Shown here: piece after piece, positions 29,684 through 38,475 of the stretch
Layout: every line of letters starts with the position of its first letter
Numbering within the stretch: position 1 is the stretch's first letter
Assembly: GCF_000428905.1 (NCBI RefSeq)
Contig: NZ_AUAV01000023.1
Span: forward strand, 46,572-110,571
Reading direction: 5' to 3'
Length of the DNA stretch: 64,000 nucleotides
DNA from: Brumicola pallidula DSM 14239 = ACAM 615
GTDB taxonomy: Bacteria > Pseudomonadota > Gammaproteobacteria > Enterobacterales > Alteromonadaceae
Program-made: the position numbers and the translations under genes
The notes under the pieces: model-generated
The model's input: the letters and a program-made list of their open reading frames with translations, nothing else
What the model was told of the DNA's origin: nothing
The model's database searches: none

Positions 29684-31336
29684 TTACACTATATACCTAA
29701 TTCGCAACCATATAATTAAGCCTGCAATAATGAAAGTAAAAGGTAACAAAAAGAGTATAACGATAACTTGTCGTTTTTGCTTACTGGTTAAATCTAGACG
29801 CTCGACAGCAATTTTCTTGTTACCAAGAAATGCTTTGTAATCTAGCTCTGACAACCAGTTCACGATATTCAGTCCCATTTGTGCATTACTATATTGGTCA
29901 ATATAAACGTTAGTTAAAAAGTCTGCATCGGTGAACACTATTAATCGGGTATCTGAGGTTTTACCTTGCTTTATACTCTGGGCATCCTTTTCTTCAATAA
30001 CAACATAAGAAAAAGGGACAGGACCGGCTGTATCAATGCCTTCATCAAATTTCACCTCTAAATTTCGATCACTTTCAGCCCAACTATTTTTTGTCGATGC
30101 GGTTGAGGCAATGACGGCATGTTTTATGTTTGGGCGACGATTTTCCAATAAATTGATCGAGCGCGGGCGAACATAGAAAGTATAATCCAAACCTTCGGTT
30201 ATGGCTTTATGCTTTTGATAATTTTTGGTTGCTGGACTACCAACGTCGTCACCAACATGGCTAGTTAAATCAACCACAATATCCGATTCAACATTGAGTC
30301 CCCATTTGTTGAGAAGTGAATTTAAATCAGGATTTTGTCGCATCTGCGCTGCATTCAAGGGTTTATCTGGTGTAGTAACAACGGTATGTTCAATCAGAAA
30401 TAAAGCGTCCCCGCCTTTTAATAAATAGCCTTCAATTAAGCTTTCTTCTTCTTCGGTTAGTTCATTTTTTGGACCCGCTATAATCAATACATCGGAGTCA
30501 TCAGGAATCGACTGACTAATACCAAGCATCAACGGTTTGCTTAAAATATTGTTGGCCGCAAGTAACTGAGTAAACTTAGACAAGCCCGTATTTTGTTCAT
30601 TTTCCATTGAATACTCGCCATGCCCGGTCAGAAAGTAAACCGTCTTTTGAGCACGACTGACACTCGCAATCGCATTTGTTAGACGTTCTTCTGACAAGGA
30701 GTCCTGAGTAAAGTCGACGTCCTTGCGGTTGTTGCCAGATTGAACAATCACTTTTTGCTCTTGACTATTAATCACATTGCCAAATGTTGCGGCGTAGGCA
30801 ACTTGTTCAATAGGGTCGATGATTTCAGTTGTCACTACTCCGCCAGACGCTCTCTCATATTCGTTGAAAAGGTCTTGCAAATATTTCGGAGGAACCCCCA
30901 CATACAATGCAGTTAGTTGAACATCACGTTCAAGTACGCTAACAAATTCAACTGTGTTTGCAGACAAGGTATGTTGCTTGTCTTTTGTTATATCCCATCG
31001 AAGTGTCGAGCTATTAGCTAAATAATTACTACCTCCAATAAACGTCACACTGGCAATAGTTATCATCATAACAGTAGCAAATTTTTTCCAACGTTTGGGC
31101 TCAAAAATCGTTACTAACCTAGAGTTGGCTGTATTAAATCGATACGTTATGGCCATGCCTAGTAAAATAATAAGCACCATGCCACTGCAAATTAGCAAGC
31201 CTGTGCTTAGATAAGAAAGCTCTTGTTCAATATAAAAAAGAGCGACGCCTAGGGCAAGAACGAAGAGTGACAAGCCACAAAAGAATGGCAGCAGTACAAG
31301 CAAAGATGAGCGCATGCTAAAAATTGATTTGCTCAT
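29684..31336 (-). CDS. GldG-like ABC-transporter auxiliary protein
   Basis: 550 residues. Two or three N-terminal membrane helices (about 10-55 and 85-105) and one at the C terminus enclose a long extracytoplasmic domain with TALYVGVPPKYLQDLF, VYFLTGHGEYS and DSDVLIIAGPKNELTEEEE, matching the ABC-associated GldG/ABC_transp_aux domain, which recalls a glutamine-amidotransferase-like fold. ATG at 31336 overlaps the permease stop by one base (TAATG); an earlier GTG at 31345 is open. It belongs to an ATPase-permease-GldG operon. In Bacteroidetes such genes support gliding, but here the role is unknown. Confidence 0.87.
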   Translation of the reverse strand: MSKSIFSMRSSLLVLLPFFCGLSLFVLALGVALFYIEQELSYLSTGLLICSGMVLIILLGMAITYRFNTANSRLVTIFEPKRWKKFATVMMITIASVTFIGGSNYLANSSTLRWDITKDKQHTLSANTVEFVSVLERDVQLTALYVGVPPKYLQDLFNEYERASGGVVTTEIIDPIEQVAYAATFGNVINSQEQKVIVQSGNNRKDVDFTQDSLSEERLTNAIASVSRAQKTVYFLTGHGEYSMENEQNTGLSKFTQLLAANNILSKPLMLGISQSIPDDSDVLIIAGPKNELTEEEESLIEGYLLKGGDALFLIEHTVVTTPDKPLNAAQMRQNPDLNSLLNKWGLNVESDIVVDLTSHVGDDVGSPATKNYQKHKAITEGLDYTFYVRPRSINLLENRRPNIKHAVIASTASTKNSWAESDRNLEVKFDEGIDTAGPVPFSYVVIEEKDAQSIKQGKTSDTRLIVFTDADFLTNVYIDQYSNAQMGLNIVNWLSELDYKAFLGNKKIAVERLDLTSKQKRQVIVILFLLPFTFIIAGLIIWLRIRYIV

Positions 31337-32046
31337 TATTGCCACAGCCTATTGTCGATACTCAACCTTGTTAAAACTAAACAAAGAATGATGCCAGTTA
31401 GATAATACGTAATATTACTGGGCGTAATTATGCCAACCGCAAAATTTTCTAAGTGTGTTCGAGTGCTAATTTGCATAAAAAAATTCTCTACAGAACCGGT
31501 AAAATACTTAGTGAAACTAGCCGCAAAATAAAGTGAAAATATCAACGCGTAAGATACTAATGCTGCAATTATCTGATTACGCGTCCAAGAAGAAACAAGT
31601 AAGCCGATAGCAATAAAAAATGCCCCTTCTAACCAAATCCCAACATACCCAGAAAGAATACTGATTGGATCTGGATCACCAAAATAGTCCAAAATAAAAT
31701 AGTAAGTTGCGGTCATGCCTATCAATAAGGTGAAAAAGATCAACATACTGAAATACTTACCCAATACAATCATGGTAAGCGTTAGTGGTGACGTGAGTAA
31801 AAACTCCATCGTGCCATTGGCTTTTTCTTCCGAGAACATTCTCATCGTGAGTAACGGAATTAAGAACACAAACATAAACTCCATCAGTATGAAAATATCA
31901 CGCAAAGATGCTTCGTGATTCTGGTCAATAATGAGAAAAAAGAAAACATTAAACAGCGAAAGCGTGGCTATCAGAATGATGTATGCGATGGGTGAGCTAA
32001 AATAGCTGTGTAATTCTTTTTTTACTATTGCGAAGGTTTTATTCAT
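31336..32046 (-). CDS. ABC-2 type permease, GldF-like
   Basis: 236 residues, six membrane helices. The N terminus MNKTFAIVKKELHSYFSSPIAY is the usual inner-membrane start of this group, and FVFLIPLLTMRMFSEEKANGTMEFLLTSPL is the conserved ABC-2 coupling motif. Operon with the ATPase (6-bp gap) and the GldG-like protein (overlap). It probably forms the transmembrane part of a GldA/F-type exporter or membrane-stress transporter. Confidence 0.9.
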   Translation of the reverse strand: MNKTFAIVKKELHSYFSSPIAYIILIATLSLFNVFFFLIIDQNHEASLRDIFILMEFMFVFLIPLLTMRMFSEEKANGTMEFLLTSPLTLTMIVLGKYFSMLIFFTLLIGMTATYYFILDYFGDPDPISILSGYVGIWLEGAFFIAIGLLVSSWTRNQIIAALVSYALIFSLYFAASFTKYFTGSVENFFMQISTRTHLENFAVGIITPSNITYYLTGIILCLVLTRLSIDNRLWQ

Positions 32047-32052
32047 TTTACA

Positions 32053-32823
32053 CTACCCCTGCACTGATGATGCAGACACAAGAGGTCTTGGTGGTGTCTC
32101 TTGATGATACTCGATGAAGATTTGTTCCAAGGTAATAGGATATGATTGAGCTAATTGTTTCTTTTCCAGCAACTCATTTAAGGGTTCATCAAGCACAATT
32201 TTTCCGGACTTCATCATTAATACACGCTGCGCAACTTGCTCAATTTCATTTAAGGTGTGGGTGCTTAATAAAACAGTTCTCTGATCTCTCTGGTTTTTAA
32301 TTAAAGCAAGCACTTGCAGAATTTGTATTGGATCAAGACCACTCGTCGGTTCATCCAAAATAAGTAATTTAGGTTCATGAATAATAGCCTGAGCGATACC
32401 TACACGTTGCTGATAGCCTTTGGATAAGGTCGCAATTTTTTGCTTTTCAACCCGATTTAAATCGCAGTCATCCAGTACCTTAGCAACCTGAAATGATTCT
32501 TTTTTTGCTGAGACTCCTTTTATTTGAGCTGCAAATTTTAAGTAGCTTTTGACTGTCATGTCGCTATATAAAGGGGGTTTTTCGGGTAAATAACCTATTT
32601 TTTCCCTAACCGATAAAGAATGCTTGGCAATGTCCTCACCATCAATAATAACGGTACCAGCGGACGCAGTGAGGAAAGTCGTCAGTATGCGCATTAAGGT
32701 GGTTTTCCCTGCGCCGTTTTTACCTAAGAAGCCAACAATATCACCTTTATTTATTTCGAATGAAACATTTTCTAACACTTGGTATGCACCAAATTTTTTA
32801 CTAATATGTTTAGCAATCAACAT
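32053..32823 (-). CDS. ABC transporter ATP-binding protein, GldA-like
   Basis: 256 residues. Walker A GFLGKNGAGKTTLMRIL near residue 33, Q loop GYLPEKPPLYSDM, signature TLSKGYQQRVGIAQA, Walker B LLILDEPTSGLDP and H-loop STHTLNE are all present, so it should be an active ATPase. First gene of the ATPase-permease-GldG operon. Substrate unknown. Confidence 0.92.
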   Translation of the reverse strand: MLIAKHISKKFGAYQVLENVSFEINKGDIVGFLGKNGAGKTTLMRILTTFLTASAGTVIIDGEDIAKHSLSVREKIGYLPEKPPLYSDMTVKSYLKFAAQIKGVSAKKESFQVAKVLDDCDLNRVEKQKIATLSKGYQQRVGIAQAIIHEPKLLILDEPTSGLDPIQILQVLALIKNQRDQRTVLLSTHTLNEIEQVAQRVLMMKSGKIVLDEPLNELLEKKQLAQSYPITLEQIFIEYHQETPPRPLVSASSVQG

Positions 32824-33137
32824 CTACATCGAGCCTCTCGCACTAGTGCGCTAAAAATAAAATAAAGTGCCTAAGACAAGGAAGTATAGAACATACACTT
32901 AATTAGGAAAGCTAAATAAGTAATCCATCGGTTATTACCGAATGAGTCTCTAAAAGATCTACACTTTGACGCCTGTCTCTTTCTCTTTATTTAGCTTTAT
33001 TGGCAAGTTGAGTTTGACTTGTAAGTTTGCAAAGTTACTGAGTTTATCTTTAAGTCGTTGCGAATAAGTCACAAAATTTATTGAAATGATTAGCTCGTCT
33101 GTAAAGTCAACTAGCAGGGCTGAAATGACAACACCAC
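32824..33137. other. 314-bp intergenic region
   Basis: Lies between the ABC operon and uspA, both on the minus strand. It must hold the promoter of the ABC genes. The minus strand has an open frame from about 33141 to 32959 (ending KEKETGVKV) without a standard start or ribosome site; it may be a gene remnant but no family was recognised. No hairpin with T-run was noticed. Confidence 0.4.
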
Positions 33138-33578
33138 TTATTTTTGATCATGCACTCGAACCGCAAGTACATCTTGTTTCACGCCGTGCAACACTGCGTT
33201 GGCTGTCGAACCAAGAAGTAATTTGATCCCACTTCGACCATGCGTGCCGATCACAATTAAGTCAGCATGAATTTCATTTGCAAAGTTTTGTATTTCATCA
33301 GAGGCATCGCCGGCCTTCAAATGAACATTTTCCTGTTTGATACCAAATTTATGAGCAATATCATCTAGCTTTTTTTGAGCCCTAGCCATCCGATCAGAAT
33401 CATCAATCACGCTATAATCTGCCCCATAAAGATAAGGTTGAATATAAACCGCCGATAACGGGATATATACAAGCCTTAGATCGTCTGGAGACTGACAAAC
33501 AGTCAGTGCTTTGTGAATAACGGTCTCATAATCTGCACTAATATCTATTGCGACTACTATCTTTTTATAATTACTCAT
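33138..33578 (-). CDS. Universal stress protein UspA family
   Basis: 146 residues from ATG 33578 (MSNYKKIVVAIDIS), chosen because AGGGAAGA lies upstream; an ORF can be extended to 33608 with a non-standard start. The ATP-binding motif is GTHGRSGIKLLLGSTANAVLHG, here GTHGRSG then KLLLGSTAN, which has the G-2x-G-9x-G(S/T) spacing of ATP-binding Usp. Usp genes under Anr/FNR control help survival at low oxygen. Divergent from a cytochrome gene with an FNR-like box in between. Confidence 0.92.
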   Translation of the reverse strand: MSNYKKIVVAIDISADYETVIHKALTVCQSPDDLRLVYIPLSAVYIQPYLYGADYSVIDDSDRMARAQKKLDDIAHKFGIKQENVHLKAGDASDEIQNFANEIHADLIVIGTHGRSGIKLLLGSTANAVLHGVKQDVLAVRVHDQK

Positions 33579-33676
33579 ATTTTTCTTCCCTTGAAGCCGT
33601 TCAATCACACGTGCGATCGTGTATCGGCAGTTTATCTAAAAGTAACCTTATATTATCAAAGTAAAGTCAGTGGGAA

Positions 33677-33690
33677 TTGACCCAAATCAA
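33677..33690. promoter_or_regulatory. FNR-like box between divergent uspA and cytochrome c genes
   Basis: TTGACCCAAATCAA differs from the FNR consensus TTGAT-N4-ATCAA at one position. Its centre is 33683.5. A TATTTT element at 33712-33717 (plus) and TATAAG at 33652-33647 (minus) stand at about the class II distance on each side, so one box could activate both genes. Confidence 0.65.
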
Positions 33691-33793
33691 ATCTAAATCC
33701 TATTTTTAGTTTATTTTAAATTAGGTGTAATAATACCAAGTTGAAACGTGAACGCCGTCTTCATAACGCACGTTATTTGAAAAGGATATTGTC

Positions 33794-34264
33794 ATGAGTA
33801 AACGCACTATGTTATTTGGCCTAACATGTATTTTCGTATTGGCTAGTTGTGAAAAAGGAATCGACTCGCCAAAGGGCTTTAGTTTACCTGAGGGCGATCC
33901 TGAAGCAGGTAAACTTGTGTTTGTGAAGCATCAATGTCTGTCTTGTCATAGCATCGCCGACTTAGAAGATGACAGTGTCGAACATGAGCATGAACCTCCA
34001 ATTGCACTTAGTTCAAATTCAGCAATCGTGAAAACCTATCCCGAATTGGTTACGAGTATTATCAATCCTTCACATAGGATATCCAGGGGCGCTCAATGGG
34101 TAACCATAGATGAAAATAGGCATTCTGTAATGCCTGTTTACAACGATGTTCTGACGGTCTCAGAATTAATAGATGTGGTTTCCTACATACAACCATATTA
34201 CAAAGTTACTCCATGGCCATACACAGTTTATCCAATTTATGGAATGCAGCATATGGCTTGGTAG
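33794..34264 (+). CDS. Lipid-anchored monohaem c-type cytochrome
   Basis: 156 residues. Signal peptide and lipobox LASC (Cys at about 19) indicate a lipoprotein. One haem site is CLSCH near residue 53, and the distal ligand is probably the Met in VMPVYNDVLTVSEL near 113. After the lipid anchor SPKGFSLPEGDPEAGKL is shared with the paralogue at 37600-38052. Periplasmic-side electron carrier of unknown partner; cioAB-linked, low-oxygen conditions are suggested by the FNR box upstream. ATG at 33794 follows AAAAGGATATTGTC. Confidence 0.88.
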   Translation: MSKRTMLFGLTCIFVLASCEKGIDSPKGFSLPEGDPEAGKLVFVKHQCLSCHSIADLEDDSVEHEHEPPIALSSNSAIVKTYPELVTSIINPSHRISRGAQWVTIDENRHSVMPVYNDVLTVSELIDVVSYIQPYYKVTPWPYTVYPIYGMQHMAW

Positions 34265-34269
34265 CCACA

Positions 34270-34750
34270 GAAAATAATCGTATTTCGAGGATCCCAAATT
34301 CGTTGTTTAAGAGCCCCTCGTTATGCAAAATGCCAAGGTAGAATAGTATTTCCTGAGTCTCCCGAAAAACCAGGTTTCTATGCACATTATGTTCATGAAT
34401 AAAAAGCGTTACAATTGCCGAGCCAAGTATGTGCCCCGCATCTTGAAATTGAATAGTTAAGCCATTTAACACCTCAACTTCTTTCTTGTATTGAATACCT
34501 TTACAAAGCCTAAGCGTCCTTTCTACATCTTCCTCAGTATATTCAGGCAGAAGCGGGTCTTTACCTTTTCTAGCTCTGCGTACATTTTTTCCGGGTTAAA
34601 CTCAAAAACCTCTTTTTGAATTCGTTTAACATTATGCCCTCCCTGATGCATCCCTCAATCAAGCAGGACACACCCAAAACTAGATGATTCAACTATGTGA
34701 CAAGGCCCCGCCACTTTCTGTGCTGCACCATGAAACGTAATTGTTGCCAT
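34270..34750 (-). pseudogene. Broken beta-CASP metallo-beta-lactamase (RNA-processing exonuclease type)
   Basis: Read leftward from ATG 34750 the frame gives MATITFHGAAQKVAGPCHIV then LLD and a TGA where the family has LLDCG; HQGGHNV continues in the same frame. The segment with the HxHxDH metal site is missing. In another frame DPLLPEYTEEDVERTLRL leads to FQDAGHILGSA, the family motif near the second half, and after LVF a one-base loss shifts into SGDSGNT. So there is a stop, at least two frame changes and a deletion. It was a YSH1/COG1236-like protein of about 450 residues; such genes commonly occur in low-oxygen Anr clusters. No product can be expected. Confidence 0.8.
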
Positions 34751-35099
34751 TAGTTTTCCTTGTCCTCTAGTAGTGCATATAAGACTACTTTATTAGCGGA
34801 GTATAGTTTTTGACCCCTATCAATATCCGTCGCTCGTATTTGAAGAATTCTAAAATAGCGAGCACCGTGCCCATGGCATAATCATCGTTGTACTCGCTAT
34901 TTTGCCGAGCGATTTATGTTGGACTAATGTCGTCACTTTCACGTCTGGAAATATTTTCCTCAGGAAGGCCAAATTCACCGTCTTTTAACAAACATCTATT
35001 ATGTTGACCTGTATCAAAATACCTTTGCAAATAAAACGTACAGTTAGCATCGCGATACCAGTCAAGTATTTTATTTATCCAGTTTTTGGGAGAGCCACC
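34751..35099. other. 349-bp intergenic region with an 11-bp inverted repeat
   Basis: Between the dead metallo-beta-lactamase gene and the DUF4136 lipoprotein. AAAATAGCGAG (34852-34862) and CTCGCTATTTT (34893-34903) are perfect arms around 30 bases. No surviving reading frame was recognised; the sequence may contain further debris. Confidence 0.45.
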
Positions 35100-35669
35100 A
35101 TGGTCGCAAAAGTAACCTCAACATGTAAAACGGTTGTTTTATTAGTTTGCATGTCAATTTTATTTGCTTGCACGTCAAGCCCAAAGATCCGCAGTTTAGT
35201 TGACGATACAGCCCAATTCGATAGTTACCAAACCTACGCTTTTCACCCCAATATCACCCCAACTGGTAGCGATTACGATAGTTTGTCTTTTCGTTATATA
35301 AAACTGGCAATAGAAAATGAAATGCGGGAAAAAGGTTTTACGCAAACACAAGATGCTGAACTATGGATAAACTTTACTGTGTTTGTTAAAGACAAATTAG
35401 AAGTAGATAGCGCCCCATCGATGTCCTTATATTACCGGTTTAGACGTGGTTACGGTGTATGGGGAGACTACCCAATGATGCAAGAACGCATTAGACAATA
35501 TACTGAAGGTAGCCTTAACATTGACCTAATTGATCAAAAAACGAATCTTTTATTATGGGAAAGCGTGGCCATCGGCAAAGTATCCAACAGCACCTACGAT
35601 AACCTTGAATTTAAGATTAATGAAACGGTCAAATTGATGTTTGAAAAACTGCCAAATGGATCACGATAA
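35100..35669 (+). CDS. DUF4136 lipoprotein
   Basis: 189 residues from ATG 35100, which has GGGAGAG seven bases upstream; the longer frame from 35001 is unlikely. Signal peptide with lipobox FACT. The mature part has DDTAQFDSYQTYAFHPN and RYIKLAIENEMREKGF, then YTEGSLNIDLIDQKTNLLLW, the DUF4136 arrangement. Function unknown; located before cbpA and possibly cotranscribed with it (39-bp gap). Confidence 0.85.
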   Translation: MVAKVTSTCKTVVLLVCMSILFACTSSPKIRSLVDDTAQFDSYQTYAFHPNITPTGSDYDSLSFRYIKLAIENEMREKGFTQTQDAELWINFTVFVKDKLEVDSAPSMSLYYRFRRGYGVWGDYPMMQERIRQYTEGSLNIDLIDQKTNLLLWESVAIGKVSNSTYDNLEFKINETVKLMFEKLPNGSR

Positions 35670-35708
35670 ACACAGGAGCCACGGTTGTTTATACAAAAGG
35701 ATTAATCG

Positions 35709-36653
35709 ATGAAATTTAAAGACTACTACAAAATTTTACAGGTAGGCGACACTGCAGACTTAAAACAAATCAAAAAGGCCTATCGTAAACTTGCTCTTAA
35801 ATATCACCCTGATACTAGCCCCGAACCCGATGGCGACGAAAATTTTAAAGAAGTAGCCGAAGCTTATGAAGTATTAAAAGATACAAAGAAAAGAGCAGAA
35901 TATGATGAGTTGAGGCGCTATGGTGGATGTTCAACTGACGGTTTTGATGCACCTCCCGGTTGGCAATCTACAACCAGTAATAATCAGTATCAGGGCAACG
36001 AGCATGGTGATTTTTCTGAGTTTTTTAATTCATTTTTCGCTGATAGAGGGCAAAATTACGAGGGTTCACAGAGGCATAGCCCTGATTTATTTAAAGGCCA
36101 AGATCTCGAAATGGAATTACCTGTCTTTTTAGAAGAGACCCTCTCTGGCACCACAAAAGCACTTGATTATCATGTACCGGTAATAACGAATAATCAACGG
36201 CAACAAATCAAAAAGTCACTTAAAGTAAAAATTCCTGCCGGTGTGACCGATGGCGAACGCATCAGGCTAAAAGGACAAGGCGCACTTGGGCGTCAGGGCA
36301 AACTAAATGGTGACTTATATTTAGTTATTCGCTTAGTTCCCCACCCACTATTTGACCTGCAAGGTAGTAATTTGATATTGAGTTTACCTCTTACTCCTTG
36401 GGAGGCTGCACTAGGCATCAAACTTGAAATTCCCACCCTAGACGGTAAAGTAAAACTCAATATCCCTGCTAATAGCCGCTCTGGTCAAAAATTAAGAATA
36501 AAGGGTAAAGGACTCAAAAGTAAAACAGGTCAGGGAGATTTACTTGCGCTTATAAAAATTGATATTCCACCCTTAACTAATACTGAAACGAAACGCTTGT
36601 GGAGCGAGTTAGCTGAGGCCGACAAGTATAATCCTAGAGCTGACTGGAGTTAG
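35709..36653 (+). CDS. cbpA: Curved-DNA-binding J-domain chaperone CbpA
   Basis: 314 residues: a J domain (about 5-68) with HPD in KYHPDTSPEPDGDENFKE, a short G/F-like linker, and two C-terminal substrate-binding beta domains with GVTDGERIRLKGQG and LDGKVKLNIPANSRSGQKL. No zinc-finger, which distinguishes CbpA from DnaJ. It stimulates DnaK and binds curved DNA, mostly in stationary phase. The next gene encodes its modulator CbpM five bases downstream. Confidence 0.94.
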   Translation: MKFKDYYKILQVGDTADLKQIKKAYRKLALKYHPDTSPEPDGDENFKEVAEAYEVLKDTKKRAEYDELRRYGGCSTDGFDAPPGWQSTTSNNQYQGNEHGDFSEFFNSFFADRGQNYEGSQRHSPDLFKGQDLEMELPVFLEETLSGTTKALDYHVPVITNNQRQQIKKSLKVKIPAGVTDGERIRLKGQGALGRQGKLNGDLYLVIRLVPHPLFDLQGSNLILSLPLTPWEAALGIKLEIPTLDGKVKLNIPANSRSGQKLRIKGKGLKSKTGQGDLLALIKIDIPPLTNTETKRLWSELAEADKYNPRADWS

Positions 36654-36658
36654 AAGAT

Positions 36659-36967
36659 ATGGTCAACATCACCCTATACATTGCTATTGATGAATTATGC
36701 GCAAACGCAGGCATCAACCAAGAGGTGATTTTAGAAGTCGTTGAATATGGCATCGCAACCCCTCAAAGTGGGGAGACGTTGTCAGAGTGGATCTTCGATT
36801 TAGAAAGTGCTCATTGGATTAAAAAAGCGATTCAGTTAAACCAGCAGCTTTTACTGGATTGGGTAGCTATCAGCCTGGTGATAGATTTAATGAAAGAGAA
36901 AGAGAAACTGAAACAAGAAAATAACCAGCTCAAAAGCAGATTGAGTAGGTTTAGTAGGTTACTGTAA
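36659..36967 (+). CDS. cbpM: CbpA modulator CbpM (MerR-like)
   Basis: 102 residues. ELCANAGINQEVILEVVEYGIATPQ and WIFDLESAHWIKKAIQLNQQLLLDW agree with CbpM, which binds the J domain of CbpA and blocks its DnaK stimulation. A C-terminal coiled coil (KEKEKLKQENNQLKSRL) follows. ATG starts five bases after the cbpA stop. Confidence 0.9.
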   Translation: MVNITLYIAIDELCANAGINQEVILEVVEYGIATPQSGETLSEWIFDLESAHWIKKAIQLNQQLLLDWVAISLVIDLMKEKEKLKQENNQLKSRLSRFSRLL

Positions 36968-37026
36968 TAATTGAAGCGTTCGTAAATCATTTTCGCATTG
37001 GTACTTTACTCGGCTGAGCCCTCATT

Positions 37027-37066
37027 AGCACTTCTGAGCACTTCTGAGCACTTCTGAGCACTTGGT
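37027..37066. repeat. 10-bp tandem repeat, about four copies
   Basis: AGCACTTCTG repeats exactly three times (37027-37056), followed by AGCACTTGGT, a degenerate fourth unit. Confidence 0.93.
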
Positions 37067-37496
37067 TATATCCTGAGTAGACATCGATCACAGTGATGAC
37101 GCGTTTATAAATTTTCATATATGCCTGCAAAGCCCTAAAATTTTGAACTTACTTATTCAATTAATAATTACTAGTTTGCTTTTTCAAAAAACCGCCTTAA
37201 GCGACTTATTACTGTGCAGACTAAATGCCGATTGATTCGAGCGCACGCCCCTTGAGAAAATATAATTTAAGGCTTGAGAGTCCAAAATTGATAATTGACG
37301 ATTACTCACAGAGATAAAGTTTGTAAGCTGAAAAGTACAAACATCTGGCAGTCAACAGTACGGCACGCAAATATAGAAATTTAATTACGCAACTTAATCA
37401 CATAACTCAATTGCGGAAGGTACTTATATCTAAAACCACTCAGGATATTGAATTACTTGAGCCTTTGGCGGCGACTAAAAGCCAAGCACCTTCAAT

Positions 37497-37540
37497 TTGA
37501 TCTATATCAATAATTAAAAACACGTAAGCGCTATCTTAGA
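37497..37540 (+). promoter_or_regulatory. Perfect FNR box and class II promoter of the second cytochrome c gene
   Basis: TTGATCTATATCAA (37497-37510) matches TTGAT-N4-ATCAA exactly. A -10-like TATCTT is at 37532-37537, which puts the transcription start close to 37545 and the box centre at about -41.5, the standard class II activation position for FNR. The gene starts at 37600. Confidence 0.85.
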
Positions 37541-37599
37541 TGTGTGAAAGCTTGTGAAACTTATTAGTTGACCCACAACTTGATAATAAAGGAAAAAAG

Positions 37600-38052
37600 A
37601 TGAACAAATATTCTGTTTTACTGATGGCAATTGGGGTTATTTCTTTGACCGCTTGTGATTCCGGTCCAGACTCTCCTCGCGGGTTCAGTTTGCCTGAAGG
37701 CGATGCCGTAAAAGGGGAACAAGTACTGGTCAAACATCAGTGTCTGGCCTGTCATACATTAGAGGGAGTCAGCGTAGAGACTATTGAACCTGAGCTACAA
37801 CTTCGGGTCCAGTTAGGAGGAGAGGCAACTAAAGTGACTACTTACGCTGAACTGGTGACAAGCATAATTAATCCGTCGCATAAGATTGCAAAAGGTTATA
37901 TGCTCGACGCAATAACCGACTCTGGCATGTCAAAAATGCGAAATTACAATGATGTTATGACGGTCACAGAATTGGTTGATTTAGTGACCTATTTGCAATC
38001 TAAATATAAAGTAAAACCTTATGAATATACGCCATATGGTCGTTATTATTAA
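37600..38052 (+). CDS. Lipid-anchored monohaem c-type cytochrome, paralogue
   Basis: 150 residues. Lipobox LTAC (Cys at about 19), haem site CLACH near residue 48, and Met in SKMRNYNDVMTVTEL near 112 as probable distal ligand. The mature N terminus SPRGFSLPEGDAVKGEQ is close to that of the gene at 33794, so the pair arose by duplication. The C-terminal 12 residues are Tyr-rich. ATG 37600 has AAAGGAAAAAAG before it. FNR activation is predicted. Confidence 0.9.
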   Translation: MNKYSVLLMAIGVISLTACDSGPDSPRGFSLPEGDAVKGEQVLVKHQCLACHTLEGVSVETIEPELQLRVQLGGEATKVTTYAELVTSIINPSHKIAKGYMLDAITDSGMSKMRNYNDVMTVTELVDLVTYLQSKYKVKPYEYTPYGRYY

Positions 38053-38218
38053 AGAATAAAGGAAAACGCTAAAACGTGTAGGCTCGGATCCGTACGCGCT
38101 GGTTTATGTATAAAATCGTGGAGAGTTTATATTTCTTGGGTTTATCTAGACATACTAAGCACGGATTGCGTTAGAGCAGATAAACCGAATCTAAGCGAGA
38201 CGAGACGACTATAATTAC

Positions 38219-38410
38219 ATGGGAAAATTAACAAGAGACCGCAGACAAAAATCCTGCGATAGCTGCGGGCTCAGCGAACCGGTGCTTTATAGGATTAAGC
38301 CGCAGTGTCAGGAAGCTTGGCTTTTTGCCTGTTCTGGCTGCCAATCAAAAGCAAAAATGCAACCTGACTATGTATATGGCGGCACTTGGAAACAGAAAAA
38401 GCGGAATTAG
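38219..38410 (+). CDS. Small zinc-binding-like protein, four cysteines
   Basis: 63 residues. MGKLTRDRRQKSCDSCGLSE and CSGCQSKAKMQPDYVYGGTWK contain two CxxC pairs spaced like a small zinc ribbon. Similar uncharacterised proteins occur in other gammaproteobacteria, as far as I recall. No signal. It stands between the cytochrome and a terminator. Confidence 0.7.
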   Translation: MGKLTRDRRQKSCDSCGLSEPVLYRIKPQCQEAWLFACSGCQSKAKMQPDYVYGGTWKQKKRN

Positions 38411-38432
38411 ACAGTTTATGTGAAGCTATAAT

Positions 38433-38460
38433 TAGGTGGTCTATTTTACAAAACCACCTA
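38433..38460. terminator. Bidirectional hairpin between two small genes
   Basis: TAGGTGGT (38433-38440) and ACCACCTA (38453-38460) form a perfect 8-bp stem with a 12-base loop, 22 bp after the stop of the zinc-binding-like gene and 15 bp from the stop of the convergent small membrane protein. Confidence 0.7.
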
Positions 38461-38475
38461 AACCAGCAAAGGCAA

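Larger units (their letters stand above)
36968..37599. other. 632-bp intergenic region with repeat and FNR box
   Basis: No convincing open frame. A 10-bp tandem repeat lies at 37027-37066, and the FNR-controlled promoter of the next cytochrome gene at 37497-37540. The middle part (37080-37490) shows nothing I can name and may hold eroded sequence. Confidence 0.5.

Noticed and set aside
29255..29719. 154-codon open frame antisense to the DUF2721 gene
   Set aside because: The minus-strand DUF2721 product has family motifs; the plus frame is basic and repetitive and looks like a shadow.
32959..33141. Minus-strand open frame of about 60 codons after uspA
   Set aside because: No standard start or ribosome site and no family; overlaps the uspA end. 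It could be a remnant but cannot be supported.
34852..34903. 11-bp perfect inverted repeat with 30-base loop
   Set aside because: Considered as terminator, but no T-run on either strand and no gene end nearby; left only as a note in the intergenic entry.
37027..37066. CRISPR-like array
   Set aside because: Units are contiguous with no spacers and only 10 bp, and no cas genes are present; the same holds for all other repeats here.
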